Of a DNA stretch of 64,000 nucleotides, positions 12,141-25,000 are shown piece after piece. A program made the position numbers and the translations under genes. The DNA is taken from positions 1-64,000 of the forward strand of contig JABVXU010000294.1 of NCBI GenBank assembly GCA_013365365.1. Direction: 5' to 3'. The DNA comes from Cruorifilaria tuberocauda (lineage: Eukaryota > Nematoda > Chromadorea > Rhabditida > Onchocercidae). Every line of letters begins with the position of its first letter. Position 1 is the first letter of the stretch. The notes under the pieces are model-generated. The model ran no database searches and was not told the DNA's origin. It worked only from the letters and a program-made list of their open reading frames with translations.

Positions 12141-15100
12141 TCAATTACAAATTGACGATTGCCGTGATGATATTTCAACGGATGTATTTTGTGGAGCACT
12201 TTCCAGAAACGATAAATAGCAAGGCATTGTAAAATCGGCTGATGCCATATCAACAATAGCAGTATATGTTGTAGCCATACCAAAGAATATCGATATCACT
12301 GTAATCATTTTAAGTAATCTGATAAGTAATTCAAAATTCCATACTGACATAACAATGAATGTTATCAATATCTGATAATAAATATTGGTTTAAGAAAAAT
12401 TAATGCGTTGTGATGAAAAAGGTTATTAATTAAATTTTCATCACTTTTTAATTTAAATTTAGTAATATCCATAAGTTATTCTTTAATCATTCATTACTTA
12501 TATCAAGAAAAGCATATACATATTTGCATTAAAATACTGTAAAATAAATAATGTTTTCTGCAAAATAGAACATAAAAAGCATGAAATAAAAATTTCAACA
12601 AGGAATTTCATTTCTTTGTAACAATCATTAATTTCTTTCTTGCTTTTCTCGCTTTTGTTTTTTGTTCATTCTCAGTGAAAAGATAATATAATAAATTGTC
12701 TTCTAATAGATATAAATTATCATTGCCAAAAAAAAATTTAACTTCAACTTGCTTGATAATAAATTTAAAAAAAAAGTTTCTTCAATAAATTAAAGAGAAT
12801 TGACGTAGATGAAAAGTATTTATGAAAAAAAATTTATATCATACTTACCGCTAACAGCAGAATCAATTAGTAATTTCTTCTTTGAATTTCGCTGAAGTAC
12901 TCTAAAAAACAATTTAAAAATTCAATTTTGCAAGAGTAATAGCAATAGTAATGTTGTGTTCAAAATGCTAAATTCATACAAAAATTTTCAAATTTTACAA
13001 AAATTAAGAATAAAAACAAACAAAATGAATATAGTCATTCCCGTTATTCTCATACTATAAAATTACCAAAATATTTCTAAAAACTAATTTAAATTAATAA
13101 ATAATTTATGAAATTCGTTGTTTTCGCCTTTCCTACTCCTTATCAACAATTGATAAAAGGCAAAAAGCAAAAGGAAGAAAATAAAACAAAGAAAAATCAT
13201 TGGTACTCCATGAATGTTGGTCGTTTGTATCTATTGGTAACTGGATCATGCACAGATGCAACTAAGTAGTTATTGAAAATAAGCGGTAACGCTACCGATG
13301 TTAACGCCACCGTACTACCACCAATTACATTTAAAATTGGTCCAAACTTAGGTACTGTTTCGGCAACAAATAAAATTGCCAAAATGACAAAGGTACGAAT
13401 GATAATGCGTTGCCAACCAAAACCTGTAATCATTCCTATACTGATAAAATTGATAACATGAGCAAAAGTAGACATTACGGTTATAATTTCTGATTATAGT
13501 AATTACTTTTATTGAAAGATAAAAAAAAACAACAGTATTTTAACAGCTACTATAATTATGATAATTTAAGTAATTAAGTAATATATCGATTTATATACTT
13601 AGATATCACATAAATTTTGATATAATGATACTTTATCATTCCATAAACTTTACCATGATTATATATATTCGGAATTAGATGAACATAATTATTATGATTA
13701 TCTAGTATAAATTAGTGGTGTTTATAATAGTGATAAGAATCTAATCAAAATGGAATCATAACAGTAACAATTATGAAAATGTATCAAATCATAATTACTT
13801 TATTTGTTAGCAAAATTAATTCAAATTATTTAAATTAAGAAAAGAGGGAACATAAAAGAAAAGGAGAGAGACAGAGAAAGAGAAAGAGAAAGAGAAACAT
13901 ACGATGAGGAGCTTTGAAAAAACTTTCTGCTTCCTGATTTAATGGATTTATTATTACGGTTAACGTCAATATGCAATGCGCTGCGATGAATAAAGAAGTA
14001 CATTGTCGGATCCAACCTGTCTAAAGTTCAAAGTTCAACTCATTACTTTAAATATCAATTGCTTTACTAATAAAAAATTCACCATTTATAATTTCAATTG
14101 CACTCAAATTAAGTTATCAGTATTGGTAAATAATTAGGTTTTTGGAATAAAATACCACAAATTCATTTTAGTGTTTACGTTAAGTTCATATTTTATGAAT
14201 TTATAATATAATTTGAAATTATCGTAAAACAGAATTAAAACTTTTTGTATCATTCAAAAAATTCTTAACTCATTAATTTGAACTGTACAATACCTGTATG
14301 GAATCGATAACAGAATCATGGAGTGAATTACCGTATGCTGCATAACCAAGTATTGATGTAGGTAAATACACCACTGTTATTGCTATAATTAATATTTATT
14401 TATAAATTAATTTCATAAAATGTATTTGAGCAAAAATCAATAAGATTTAAATTAATTTAATTCAATCCTTTTTTCATAAATTAATGAATGATAGGTCAAA
14501 TATTTACCATCAATTTTTTCATAAAAATTTAAATATTTTTAAAAAAACAAAACAAGCAAATAATAACAATCATACTCATTCTTTATTTCTAAAAAATATT
14601 TTTTTGACAAAATGAATGGGTTTATTCATTTCACCATTTCAATTAATTTTTAAATTTATAATTAATAAAAAACAAGAAGGAAATAGAGGACTTTGAAGGC
14701 AAACCAATAAAAGCAACAATTGCAGAACGAGTAAAATGTTTCGGATGTTTCATATCATGCTGCACACTTGGAAATACAATATGTCCACCAAAGCCAAACA
14801 TATACGTTCCCAATGATGCAATTATACCATCAAAATGAATTATTGAATTTTGATCCGATACCGTACTGCTCTTGCACTTACCATAATCCAACCAAGAACC
14901 AATTAAAATAAGTATTACGGAAAATAATGTTGTTAGCATAGCTAGTACAACTGCCCACCTATTAAAATTATACTATTAATTAAATGGATAACAAATAAAA
15001 GATTTAACTGATAACAATTATCCTAAATTTATCTCTAATAATCAACTAATCAATCGATACTTTACAACAGATTTTCGATCACCAATAATAATGAATTTCA

Positions 15101-17863
15101 TTTTTTTTTAAACTATATAAACTATTAAATAATGAAATTCCTTTCTTTCTGCTGAAATTTTGATTCGAAAATTATTCTTTAATTAGTTTAATTAATAAAA
15201 GGTCAATCGTACATCTCTGATAATCAATTGATCAATTAAATCATTTCACATTCTTCCAGTGCTATTCTTTTATTAATAATTATTCATTAAACACTTTCAG
15301 CAGTGTGCTAACAATAATCTATGATTCATTTAAAATAAATTTTTAAAATTAAAAAATTTTTTTGAATTTCTTTTTACACAAAAAAAGAAGAGTGATTAAA
15401 TAAGATTTGATAAATTACCAAAAATCTTGTGGTGATCGTAATAACGTTACTGGATAAATAGCTAATACAACAAACAATAAAACATAGCAAAATCCAATAT
15501 TATAATTGAACATGGAAACAATAAAATCATTAATAATATATGCTGCTAATAGGCAAAAAACCACAGCAACACCAAAGAGAACAATATTGAGAATGCATGA
15601 GCATATCGATCTAAAGATTGAAAGCTTAATTAAGCGCATTCATTACAATTTCTTTTGATGGAAAATTTTAATTTCTATTAGAAATTTAAACAAATATTTG
15701 AACAAATGTTAAAATATTTTTTTTCAAAAGATAAATTAAGGAAGGAACGAAATTGGTAAATTGGAGGAAAAAAACTCAGTTATTATCTTTTTTTATCAGT
15801 TTCCTTTTTGAAAAGTTCTGCTCAATAGCTTTTTTTTTGACGATAGAGAAATGATGGAAATGATGATAGCGAGAAAAGTTAACCGTGCATTTGCACCGAT
15901 TGCACGATATGCCATTTCCGGATATGGTTTCCGGCAGTGTTTAGCATAAACAATCCATCGATTACACATGATAATCCAGTTATCGGAAAGTATACATGCC
16001 GTATAACAGAATGAAATCGCTAGTAATATCAAAATAACTATACCGCTAAAACTGCCTGAAATGATTATAATTATAGAAATGCTTATCACTGATTTAATAT
16101 TTTCAAAAAACATTTAATTTTTTAATCAAAAATGAATTATTGCTCAGTTGAATGAATTCTTTTGCTACGTAAGTTATTGATTATAATATTACTTATTCAT
16201 AAATAGTAATAATTTCAATTAATTTAGCAATTAATGAAGATGCTTTGTTTCCAACAGTTACAATTATTAAATAAAAATTGTTCCATAGTTAATGAAACTC
16301 ATTGGGGAAGAAATGAAACATTAATTTCACAGAAGAAATTTTATATTAAAGTTAAACCTAATATTGCTTTTTTGCAATAATATATTAATAGGTTGAATAA
16401 TTCATATCGAAGATCATTCTGAAAGGCTATCTAAATTTGCATAAATACCAAATTGACGGAACATTTGAATTATTCCACTTATCAAATCTATTAAAAAATT
16501 ATCGCTATCAGTATTCTGCTCGACATAGTTGTTACATTCATTGTCAATTTTTGTTTGAGTTTACTATTTCCATGCTAATCGATACGATTATTTAGGAATT
16601 GCTACCGCTAAAAAGCACTCAATTACATCGAAACAGTATAGATTTGAATTAGTGTGAACCTATAAAATGACTCGCATTAGCTAATGACTTTCTCTATTTG
16701 TCATGGAACTTCTCCTCAACAATTTTATCTTCTCAATAACTGTATCTACAATTTATATAACCATATATGATAAGCTAATATCTTCATAAATGGTAATTTT
16801 ATTTCTTTATTACGGTACCAACAATCAGAAAGACATCTGGTAAAAAATTGATAACAAGAAATTGAAAATAAAAAATTCAATCTTCCATAAGATTAGTTAA
16901 GTATGTTAGCAAAGATTTATCACCCTGTCTTTTGAATTCAAGAGCTCCACACGATATCAATATCATTCTATATCACTGTCTCTTTGATATTGCACATGCT
17001 AGATGATGGCCGTTGTTTTATTTGTTCAAACAGTGAATATTAGGGTCAAGATTTCATTGCTATCAAGCGCATGACCTCTGTTGTAACCTCTATTGCTCAA
17101 AAAATTTCCTACCATCTTTTCTTTATAAGGTATCAATAATTTCGTTTTTAAAAACTATCAGTAGCACGGTAACAATAGTTAAATATCGAAAATTCCAGAC
17201 ATACGGTTGTGAAAAGATATTGTACATCGAAGACAGAAACAAAATTAGTTAGCGAATAATTAATTAATCAATAATATATGACCGATGTATTATAAATATC
17301 ACAAAAATTGATAATTGAAGTTTAATAATAAACTTTTAAAGCTAACTGATAAAATTTATGAAGCTGAATGCAAGAAACATAATATTCAATAGCATCACAA
17401 AAAAATAGTAAACAATTAAATAGTCAATCTTATTTGCTATTTAAATATCTCATTGAATAATTCTTTAATTATTATCATGATAATATTGATATTTATCTTC
17501 TTCAATAAGGATCAAAAATTAACGATTTTAAAATTAATTTGCTATTTAAAATTCAGAAGTGTAATTTGGAGTAAATTAACTTTCTAGTTGATCGATCAAT
17601 TAATTCACTTTAAGACACTGAATCAATAAATAGATCATGAAATTTTCAAAGACAAAAATAATTTTTATAATGATTGAATGCTATTGAAATTAGTGCAAGG
17701 AAAACAGTTTACCGGATCGTTTCATCGCTGACGGAAAAGCAACAATACCAGCACCAGCCATATCAGCGATAAGGAATAATGCAGCAGTAATCCAATTAAG
17801 ACCGTTTGGTTTTCCGTAATTTATCGAGGCTTCATTGATATTTAACGAATTAATTGTAGCCAT
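12141..17863 (-). CDS. Amino acid transporter, Aa_trans (AAAP) family, 9 exons
   Basis: Minus-strand exons: 17713-17863, 15884-16055, 15419-15610, 14705-14958, 14294-14382, 13903-14020, 13207-13489, 12849-12901, 12141-12343. All phases agree, giving 504 residues. The N-terminus carries the family hallmark LNWITAALFLIADMAGAGIV, the first helix, followed by AFPSAMKRSG. Further multi-pass helices include IGFCYVLLFVVLAIYPVTLL and a conserved FDGIIASLGTYMFGFGGH segment. A loop reads NPLNQEAESFFKAPHQ. Members are secondary amino acid transporters coupled to H+ or Na+ at the plasma membrane or in vesicles; substrate cannot be read from sequence. The start follows a TTTTCAG acceptor 32 nt upstream. 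Several donors are weak (GTTTGC, GTACCA, GTTAAC) but are fixed by phase and by continuity of helices. Confidence 0.85.
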
Positions 17864-17895
17864 CCGGAATTGCAATTTATGAATAATGAATTTTA

Positions 17896-17902
17896 CTGAA
17901 AA
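17896..17902 (-). promoter_or_regulatory. Probable trans-splice acceptor (TTTTCAG) of the transporter
   Basis: On the minus strand TTTTCAG ends 32 nt before the start ATG at 17863, and no upstream coding exon is evident. This matches the nematode spliced-leader acceptor consensus. An ordinary 5' UTR intron is the alternative. Confidence 0.5.
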
Positions 17903-18281
17903 TGAAAGGAATATTTGTGAAATCATTAAAAATTTCAAACTAATTTCGATGAATTCAAAAATTTGAAATTTAAATCATAAAAGATTGAATAACTTCTCAT
18001 ATACAACCAATAGCATACAATAAAAACTATATTGATAATAAAGGATAATATTTTGAAATGAGGAAATAAAAAAGGATGTAATTGTCGTGAAGGGTTTTAA
18101 ATTCAGGAATAAGTTATTTGAGTTGGACTGAATAACGTCGAAATATAGTACAGTTGATTGAAAACTGAGCTCTCTGCTGATCGTACAAGTCGACACGAAT
18201 GCTTTATTCCGAAATGATAGTAATAGCAATCAGTCAAGAAGGTAATCCTGACCTCGAGCAATGTAAATCATGATTTATATG

Positions 18282-18295
18282 TGACCTAGGGGTCA
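18282..18295. promoter_or_regulatory. ER2-type nuclear receptor site (TGACCT-AG-GGGTCA)
   Basis: Two AGGTCA-like half-sites are everted with a 2-bp spacer, the same geometry as the perfect site at 300-313. An extra TGACCT lies at 18249-18254. The site is about 0.4 kb upstream of the transporter start on its own strand, a sensible promoter position. Function is inferred. Confidence 0.35.
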
Positions 18296-20360
18296 TCAGA
18301 TACACTTACGATAAACTTTTATACAATTGCAGGTAATACTGCACATAGAAGTCCTTAGCAAAGCCTTGGGCAGTAATTAAATAATGAATTAATAAAACGG
18401 CGGGTTAATCTGTAATGATGAGATTCACAAAGTTGGAAAAGTAATCTTTATACTAAAAACAATCTTTATACTAAGAATATGCTAACGAAAAACAACACTA
18501 AGCTTTCTTGCATTTATAGCAATAATGAATCATGAAATACTTGTTAGTTTAATTATTTACTTTAATTATATGATTAATATTGTAGTTAAAAATAATCTCG
18601 AGAAGTTCTCGACAGTAATCAGTCACTTTCAATATTTAAGCAATAAAATAACTGATAAAATAATAGACAATTTCAATTATTCAAGCAATTATGCATAAAA
18701 TATAACAAATTAAAATTACTAACTGATAACATTAACAGTAATAATAACAATAATGATAATAATAATAGATAAATAACAATTTTAATAAATAGCAGTAGTA
18801 ATAATAATAAAATGATGTGAAATTCACTCGTGAAAGGCATATTATTGTTTCAAGAATAATAATTATTGTAAATAGTTATAACTGGAAGTTGATAACGTCA
18901 ATAGATAAAGTGTCTTTTTAAATATTGATGATTGATTAGCATGAACTTAGTAAAATCGGTTTGTTTGTGAACAGGTACGCAAGTTACTTTTTTTTGGTTC
19001 ATTAGAATAAGATTGCTCTTCGATTGATGCTAACGAAATAACTGTTCAATCTAAGTAACAATCTAATATTGGGCGAATATATATAAGTAATTAATTTTCC
19101 GATATGTCCCGATTTTATTCTGATAAGATAATGCTAATAATCATTTAGAGGATAGACCAAGGATATACAATAGATAATTCGATAATTGAGTAACGTAGTT
19201 TCTATTTGGGTGAGAAAAAAGCTAATGGAATTTAAAGAGAGAATTTATTTAATGGCAACCATTTAGTGACATTAATCCGATAATATAGTAATATCAATAA
19301 TATAAAAATAATCATGTGAATTGTTTTATATGATAAAATTTTTCCGGGTTTTCCGATAACAACAACAACAGTAATTATTATTATTATAATATATGTATGA
19401 TAAATAAAAATAAATAATGTTTATGAACGAGCGAATTTATACAAGTATATAGAAGAAAATGTTGAGAGAGAGGAGGAGAGAGACAGAGAGAGGTGATGGA
19501 GAGGATGGGATGGAAAAATGTGTGTGTAATAAACAGAACAGCTAAATTACCGGAATTTATACTGGAAAACCGGATTCATTTTTCTTATCATTTCTTACAC
19601 TGATTCATGATCGGAATACTTTGTTATAAACTAAAGATTGAATAGAATTAAAAAGATATGCAAAAAAACATTCAGCCATGCTATTTATAATTATAATTAA
19701 TTGCATCATTGATAATGTGGGGAAGCATCAAAGTTAAACCGAATCACCAACATTATGGTTTGCTTTGTCATCAATGTTGATAAATGACAAACATTCATTT
19801 CTTGCATGTCTGCTTACATGCATACATGCGAAATATAAATGCATTTTTGCTCGGAATTTCTATTTTGGTTTAATAGTTGATTTTTGATAGATTTTCCACG
19901 AAATTTATAATTGAAAAGTTGAAAAATTATTAATTTGAATGCAAATAAAAACTACAAATTCTCCCTTTCATAGTAATTTTACATTGATATTAATTATGAT
20001 ATTACTTATAATTTACGAAATCAAGAACTTTTTACTATTATTACACTATTATTATCATTCATAAACAGCCCAATTGATAACACTCTATCGATGCTATTTA
20101 TTGAAATGATATGACCTCCTTCACACTATTACACTCAGTTATGATTTATCACAATACTATTTTACTAATATCATTTATAATTGCCAAATTGTTAAGATAT
20201 CATTGGTATTAATATGCTATCATCATTTTCTGATTAAAGAGATTGATAAAGAGCTCATTGATTTTGCTACACGATCATCACTTATAATTTAAAAAATTTA
20301 TGAGGTTTTTTGTAACTTTTAAATTATTTTCAATATATCGTCACTTATGATTCCAGAAAC

Positions 20361-20420
20361 TGATAATATCTAGTGATAGAGTAAAAACAATAATAATATC
20401 TAGTGATAGAGAAAAAACGA
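20361..20420 (+). repeat. Two-copy 30-bp tandem repeat with GATA-type motifs
   Basis: The words TAATATC-TAGTGATAGAG-(T/A)AAAAAC occur twice at exactly 30-bp spacing (TAGTGATAGA at 20371 and 20401) with few differences. Confidence 0.85.
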
Positions 20421-21238
20421 CAATCCAAGTAGTAACGAACTTTCTCCCCTAAAATTATGAACTGATCTTTGTTTTTCTTCTCATTATAAACGAAGGAAAT
20501 GAATAATGGTCTGAACAATTAAAACAGGAAAATTTTTCGTAAAGACGAAAAAAAAAACCTTCCTATTTCTCTCTCTCTTTATAGATATGCCTTTTAATGT
20601 AAACAATTATGATTAAATTATCTTTATTACAATGATATTTCAAATATTACTAAAAATCTGGTAACAATAAAATGTTAAAATTGGAAAAGCATACAGTGAA
20701 ATATTTCTCTCAGAATGAATAAAAATATGATCTCAAAGATTGTTGCTTAATTTATTTTAGACTAATAAGACAATTACAAGACAATTGATAGTTGAAAAAC
20801 TTGAATATTTTACTCAGAAATTTGAGTATTTAACCAGTTTATTCATTTCTATTTTTTTCAGATATAAAAATTCTGCTGCATACTACCTATAAACAAGAAA
20901 TCTAATGATATAATAAATAATTCAACTAACGCTATATCCTAACATCATTAATTCACTTCACAACCATTAGTTCACAATGTGATGACGTTTTATCTGTAAA
21001 TATGCTCATTTTACATATCAAATTTATTCAAGCAATTTCGATATTGGCGATGAACAATTAATTATTCAATGCATCATCTGTATTCTTATATTGGAAATTA
21101 TCAATGCAATCCATTATATAAATATCCGAATTTTATTTTAAACTGTATTTCGGTTTTCCTTCCTTTTATATGCATTCTTTTTTAAAAAATTATTTGGTAT
21201 TTCAGATATGAATATTACAGCGTTTCTAGTGAGAAGAA

Positions 21239-21483
21239 ATGGGATCTAACAATATTGAAAAAATTTTTATTTCTCATGAAGACATCAACATGATACAAGA
21301 AAAGTTTGAAATGAAAGCGAAATTATTTCAAGAGAACCGCAAATTGGGAGTAGTAAATAACAATAAAAACATACAAATAATGAAAAACGATAACCCGGTA
21401 ACGATTACACATTGACCACCTTAAAATTTGAAAAAATTTTTTTGGATGCTGAAGATAAAACGAACTTAATTTGGTATAGTTAA
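21239..21483 (+). pseudogene. Small unrecognised ORF with a second open frame overlapping its end; gene fragment or frameshifted gene
   Basis: An ATG at 21239 opens a 58-codon frame ending at TGA 21413-21415. The product is polar and coding-like (starts MGSNNIEKIFISHEDINMIQ). From 21394 to the TAA at 21481-21483 another frame is open with a similarly coding-like peptide that contains KFEKIFLDAEDKTN. The two frames overlap for about 20 nt, so a single-base indel would join them. A TATTTCAG acceptor-like site lies 33 nt upstream of the ATG. A separate short ORF starting at an earlier ATG precedes it. I recognise no family. It could be a decayed gene, a real micro-protein, or chance. Confidence 0.3.
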
Positions 21484-21700
21484 TCGGTGCATTTCATTCA
21501 TTCTTATTAGAACACAAATAGACCAATTTAATTGATCTTAAACAATCCGAAATAAAACATCAAAGCCTGTAATGAAAGGATAATGAATGAATATTGAGAT
21601 GATTGGTAACTTCTCATTGATAAGTACTTTCATTCACAGCCAAATAAAAAGAACCATAGCATTAAGTAATACTAGAGAAAAAAAAGTCACTTCATCCCTA

Positions 21701-21796
21701 TCACAATTTTCGTCCTCGTTGTATCATTTTGCGGCCCCGATGGGATTTCGATTTTCCAAGTTTCCATTGTTTGAATGGATCATATGTATCAGACAT
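21701..21796 (-). CDS. Candidate micro-ORF, 31 residues, basic
   Basis: The minus-strand ORF starts MSDTYDPFKQWKLGKSKSHR and ends in another basic cluster before TGA. The local sequence is richer in G+C than its flanks, which suggests past or present coding function. An ACTTATAG acceptor-like site lies 14 nt before the ATG. No downstream exon could be joined in phase with confidence. It may be a first exon, a gene remnant or chance. Family unknown. Confidence 0.25.
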   Translation of the reverse strand: MSDTYDPFKQWKLGKSKSHRGRKMIQRGRKL

Positions 21797-22021
21797 CGGC
21801 ACAGTGTTTCCTATAAGTAATGCTCAGAAATACTGCTCATAAATTAAAAAAAAGATCCCTCATTTTTCCTCTAAGTGAAAAACACCAAAATTAAGCAACC
21901 TTTGCACGTAACTGTTAATAAAAATTTTAAGATTGCATTTTCACAAATTAGTGAAAATATTTTCTTTCGAAAATAACTGTTTTAACTCAATTATTAAAAT
22001 TCTAGTTCGAAATTCTAAACT

Positions 22022-25000
22022 TTAATGAAAAAAATAATTCACAATTATCAAATGAGCGAAAAATTTACTGCTGAAAATGTCAGGATCAAAGGTACTGTAG
22101 TCAACTCGTTGCTCACATTTCTCCGCTGCATCAGTCCAATTACCTTTCCGACCTCGTTTCCCTACGACATCTATGCCGTCTTTCTGCATTTCACTCGTTT
22201 TCTGTGTTGTCGCGATACTGATTTCACCCGCTTCCTGCAGTACCCGTCATTGAAAATAATAATCTTTTAAACATTTGTTTAAAAATTTAGATTTAAAATC
22301 CGTACGTAACATGAAGTAAGCTGAAAATGAAGAAATCATAAGTGCAAGCCGTACTCGTTTTCTCTTTTTCTTCAATTCTTTTTTTGTTAAAGTCATTTCC
22401 TCGTAGATTTCCCCTTCATCGTTCTTCCTCTGTTCACTTTCTAGTTGTAATTCATTAGTTGCCACCTAGAGTGTAATTTACAGCGATGAATACGATGCTT
22501 GAAAAACAAGTGAGGAAAAAAGAATTTAGAAATAAAAAATGAGATTGCGTCCTAGCCAAACTTTTAACTTCATCCTTACTAACAATACTTTTTACTTTAA
22601 ATAGGAAGTATCGAATAATGAAGCTGCTACCCAACGAGAAAAAATGTTACCTGCAGAATTGAGAAATAAGAGGAGTTAAAGAAAAATAGCAAGAGTAAAA
22701 CAAATATATGAAATTTTTAGAAAATTAGAACGCAAAAAAAAGCACTTTTTGTTCAGTAAATCCAGAGTTATTTGTAGCTGAATCGAGATGTGACCAGAAT
22801 TTCTTCTCTTCTTTTTGTTCACTTTTTATTGCATCATCCTCCTTTTCTTTGTTCTGCAATAAAATCACCTCTAATATATTTGTGATGGGTTTTCTAAAGT
22901 ATTTCATTTTAAAAAATTTATAAAACTAACTTTTGTAAAAAAAATTACATTAGAGAATTTTTTTTGCTGGCAATATTTTATCAGAGTGATATCATGTGAA
23001 TTGCTTTAACAATTAACTTACAACATTCAATAATTTTCAGAACGTTTACGCAACAATACCTCTTTTCTTACTTTAGAACTTCGCTCAATCATAGCGATTC
23101 GATAGCATTCATAGGGTGTTGCCCAGTCTTCCAATTTCTCCATGACTTTCCTTAAACGTTCACTTTCCTTTTCATTATCTCCACCAATTGTATAAAGTTG
23201 TGTGGAAAGCAAACTATCACCATTATCTGTTATTCCGCTATCTTCACATATCGATTTATCAACCTCTTGTGTGACAATATCACGAATTTCTTCATTATAT
23301 TTAGTTGATGAAAAGTCCAAATGACATCTGAAAAAGATAAAAAGTAGAAGAACAAATTTCTTTCTTAAAAGCAATAAAGAAATATAGGAGAAGAGACTGT
23401 TTTTATAAATGAATTGAGATAATTATTATTCGGAAAAAAAAGAGGTAAATAAAGCAATCTCTTTCTCTTCGTTTCATAAATGAAATCAAAACAGGATGGA
23501 TTGATTTAAATAGCTTTCTAAGACATCGCTATAGATCACGACGATATCTCATTCATCAATCACTTAAAACATGAAAAATTTAAAGAAGCATATTTTACAA
23601 TTGAGAACTAAAAGTTAAAATTACATATTTAAAATTCTTGGGCCAACCTCAACATCGCTTTAACTGCATTCATTTTGTTCAGTTGCGATGTAACGCCTTC
23701 CAAAGTCAATGAACCAATATTTGGCGCATAAATTGGACGCTTTACAAGTGGCTGATCACGTGCTGTATTAATGATTTGATGCAAAACATGCAATTCCTGC
23801 TTGACATGCACAGGAACAGGACTACAACAAGCCAGAATGCCTTGCATCTCCCGAGGAAGTACCTGGCAATGATAAAATAAACAGCGAACCGCTATTCGAA
23901 AATCCACTTTTCGTGAAAAAAATTTTTTTATCAATGAAATTCATTTACTGAAAAACACATATCAAAAATTGAAATCTTTTTTACCAGGAGAGATTAATGG
24001 TAAAAAAATGAACCTCGGCAATTTGCAGCATCATATGACACGGTAGGACATACTGCGGACTTTCATCATCTGCTCTTGCACGTTCATCACGCCATTTCCA
24101 CAAAGCTGCCAAAGCAAACTGTTGACGAGAATTCAGAGGCTTCCTCCCCACAAGCAATTTTTCATATCCGTCATTTTCAAACATCGGCTTCTTATAAACC
24201 TACGAATAGTAAAATAAAATTAAAATCTAAAACTAATTGAACAGGTGAGAATCAAATACAAATAGGGCTAAATATTATCGAACTTTTAAAAATGCAAACA
24301 CTAACACAAGACACTAACAACCTATTTAATAAATAAGACAGCTTCAGTCTTCATCTTACACAATATATACAAATATTATCAATATTAGTCACTTTCTAGA
24401 TCACTTTTTAAGGAATGGAAAGAAGAGAAAATCAGAAACACTCACAGTAAGGCAAGTTTGAACAGATTCATTGTAAACAGATTCAAGAAAACTGTTACCA
24501 GCATTTCCCTGACTGAGAAGTTTTTTACGCAATTGATCATAACAATGCAGCAAATAATGAGTGTCACTTCTAGCATAAATTTTGTGAGCATCCGTAAGTG
24601 GTCTGAAACGAGAAAATACTAAATTTTATTGAAAATACTGCTTCCCATTTTCTAACTTAATAAATATAACATTTGCTGCAGATGAGGACTGTTTAGATAA
24701 TCAGCTGAATCTCGACTAAAAAATTTAGCGAACTATTTAAAACTAGAAAAAATTTCACCTTAGACGCCAATCAGCTTTTTGTAATTTCTTATCCAAAGTG
24801 AGATTGCAACAAGATTGAACCAAATGCTGATAGGAAAATTTAGAATAATTAAGCAATCTCATTGCTTTATACGTATCGAACATATTAACAACATAAATAC
24901 CAAAATCTCGTTGTAACCAAACAATATCTGACTCTCCTCCATGAAAAACCTGGAGCATTTCCGCGTATTAAAATAATGTAATAAATGGTTGGAATACCTC

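Larger units (their letters stand above)
17903..21238. other. Long AT-rich non-coding spacer upstream of the transporter
   Basis: No coding exon was found. It contains many GATA-type words (TGATAA/TTATCA), a purine-rich GAGA tract at about 19461-19500, a 30-bp tandem duplication at 20361-20420 and an ER2-type site at 18282-18295. It is the likely promoter region of the transporter on the minus strand. Confidence 0.6.
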
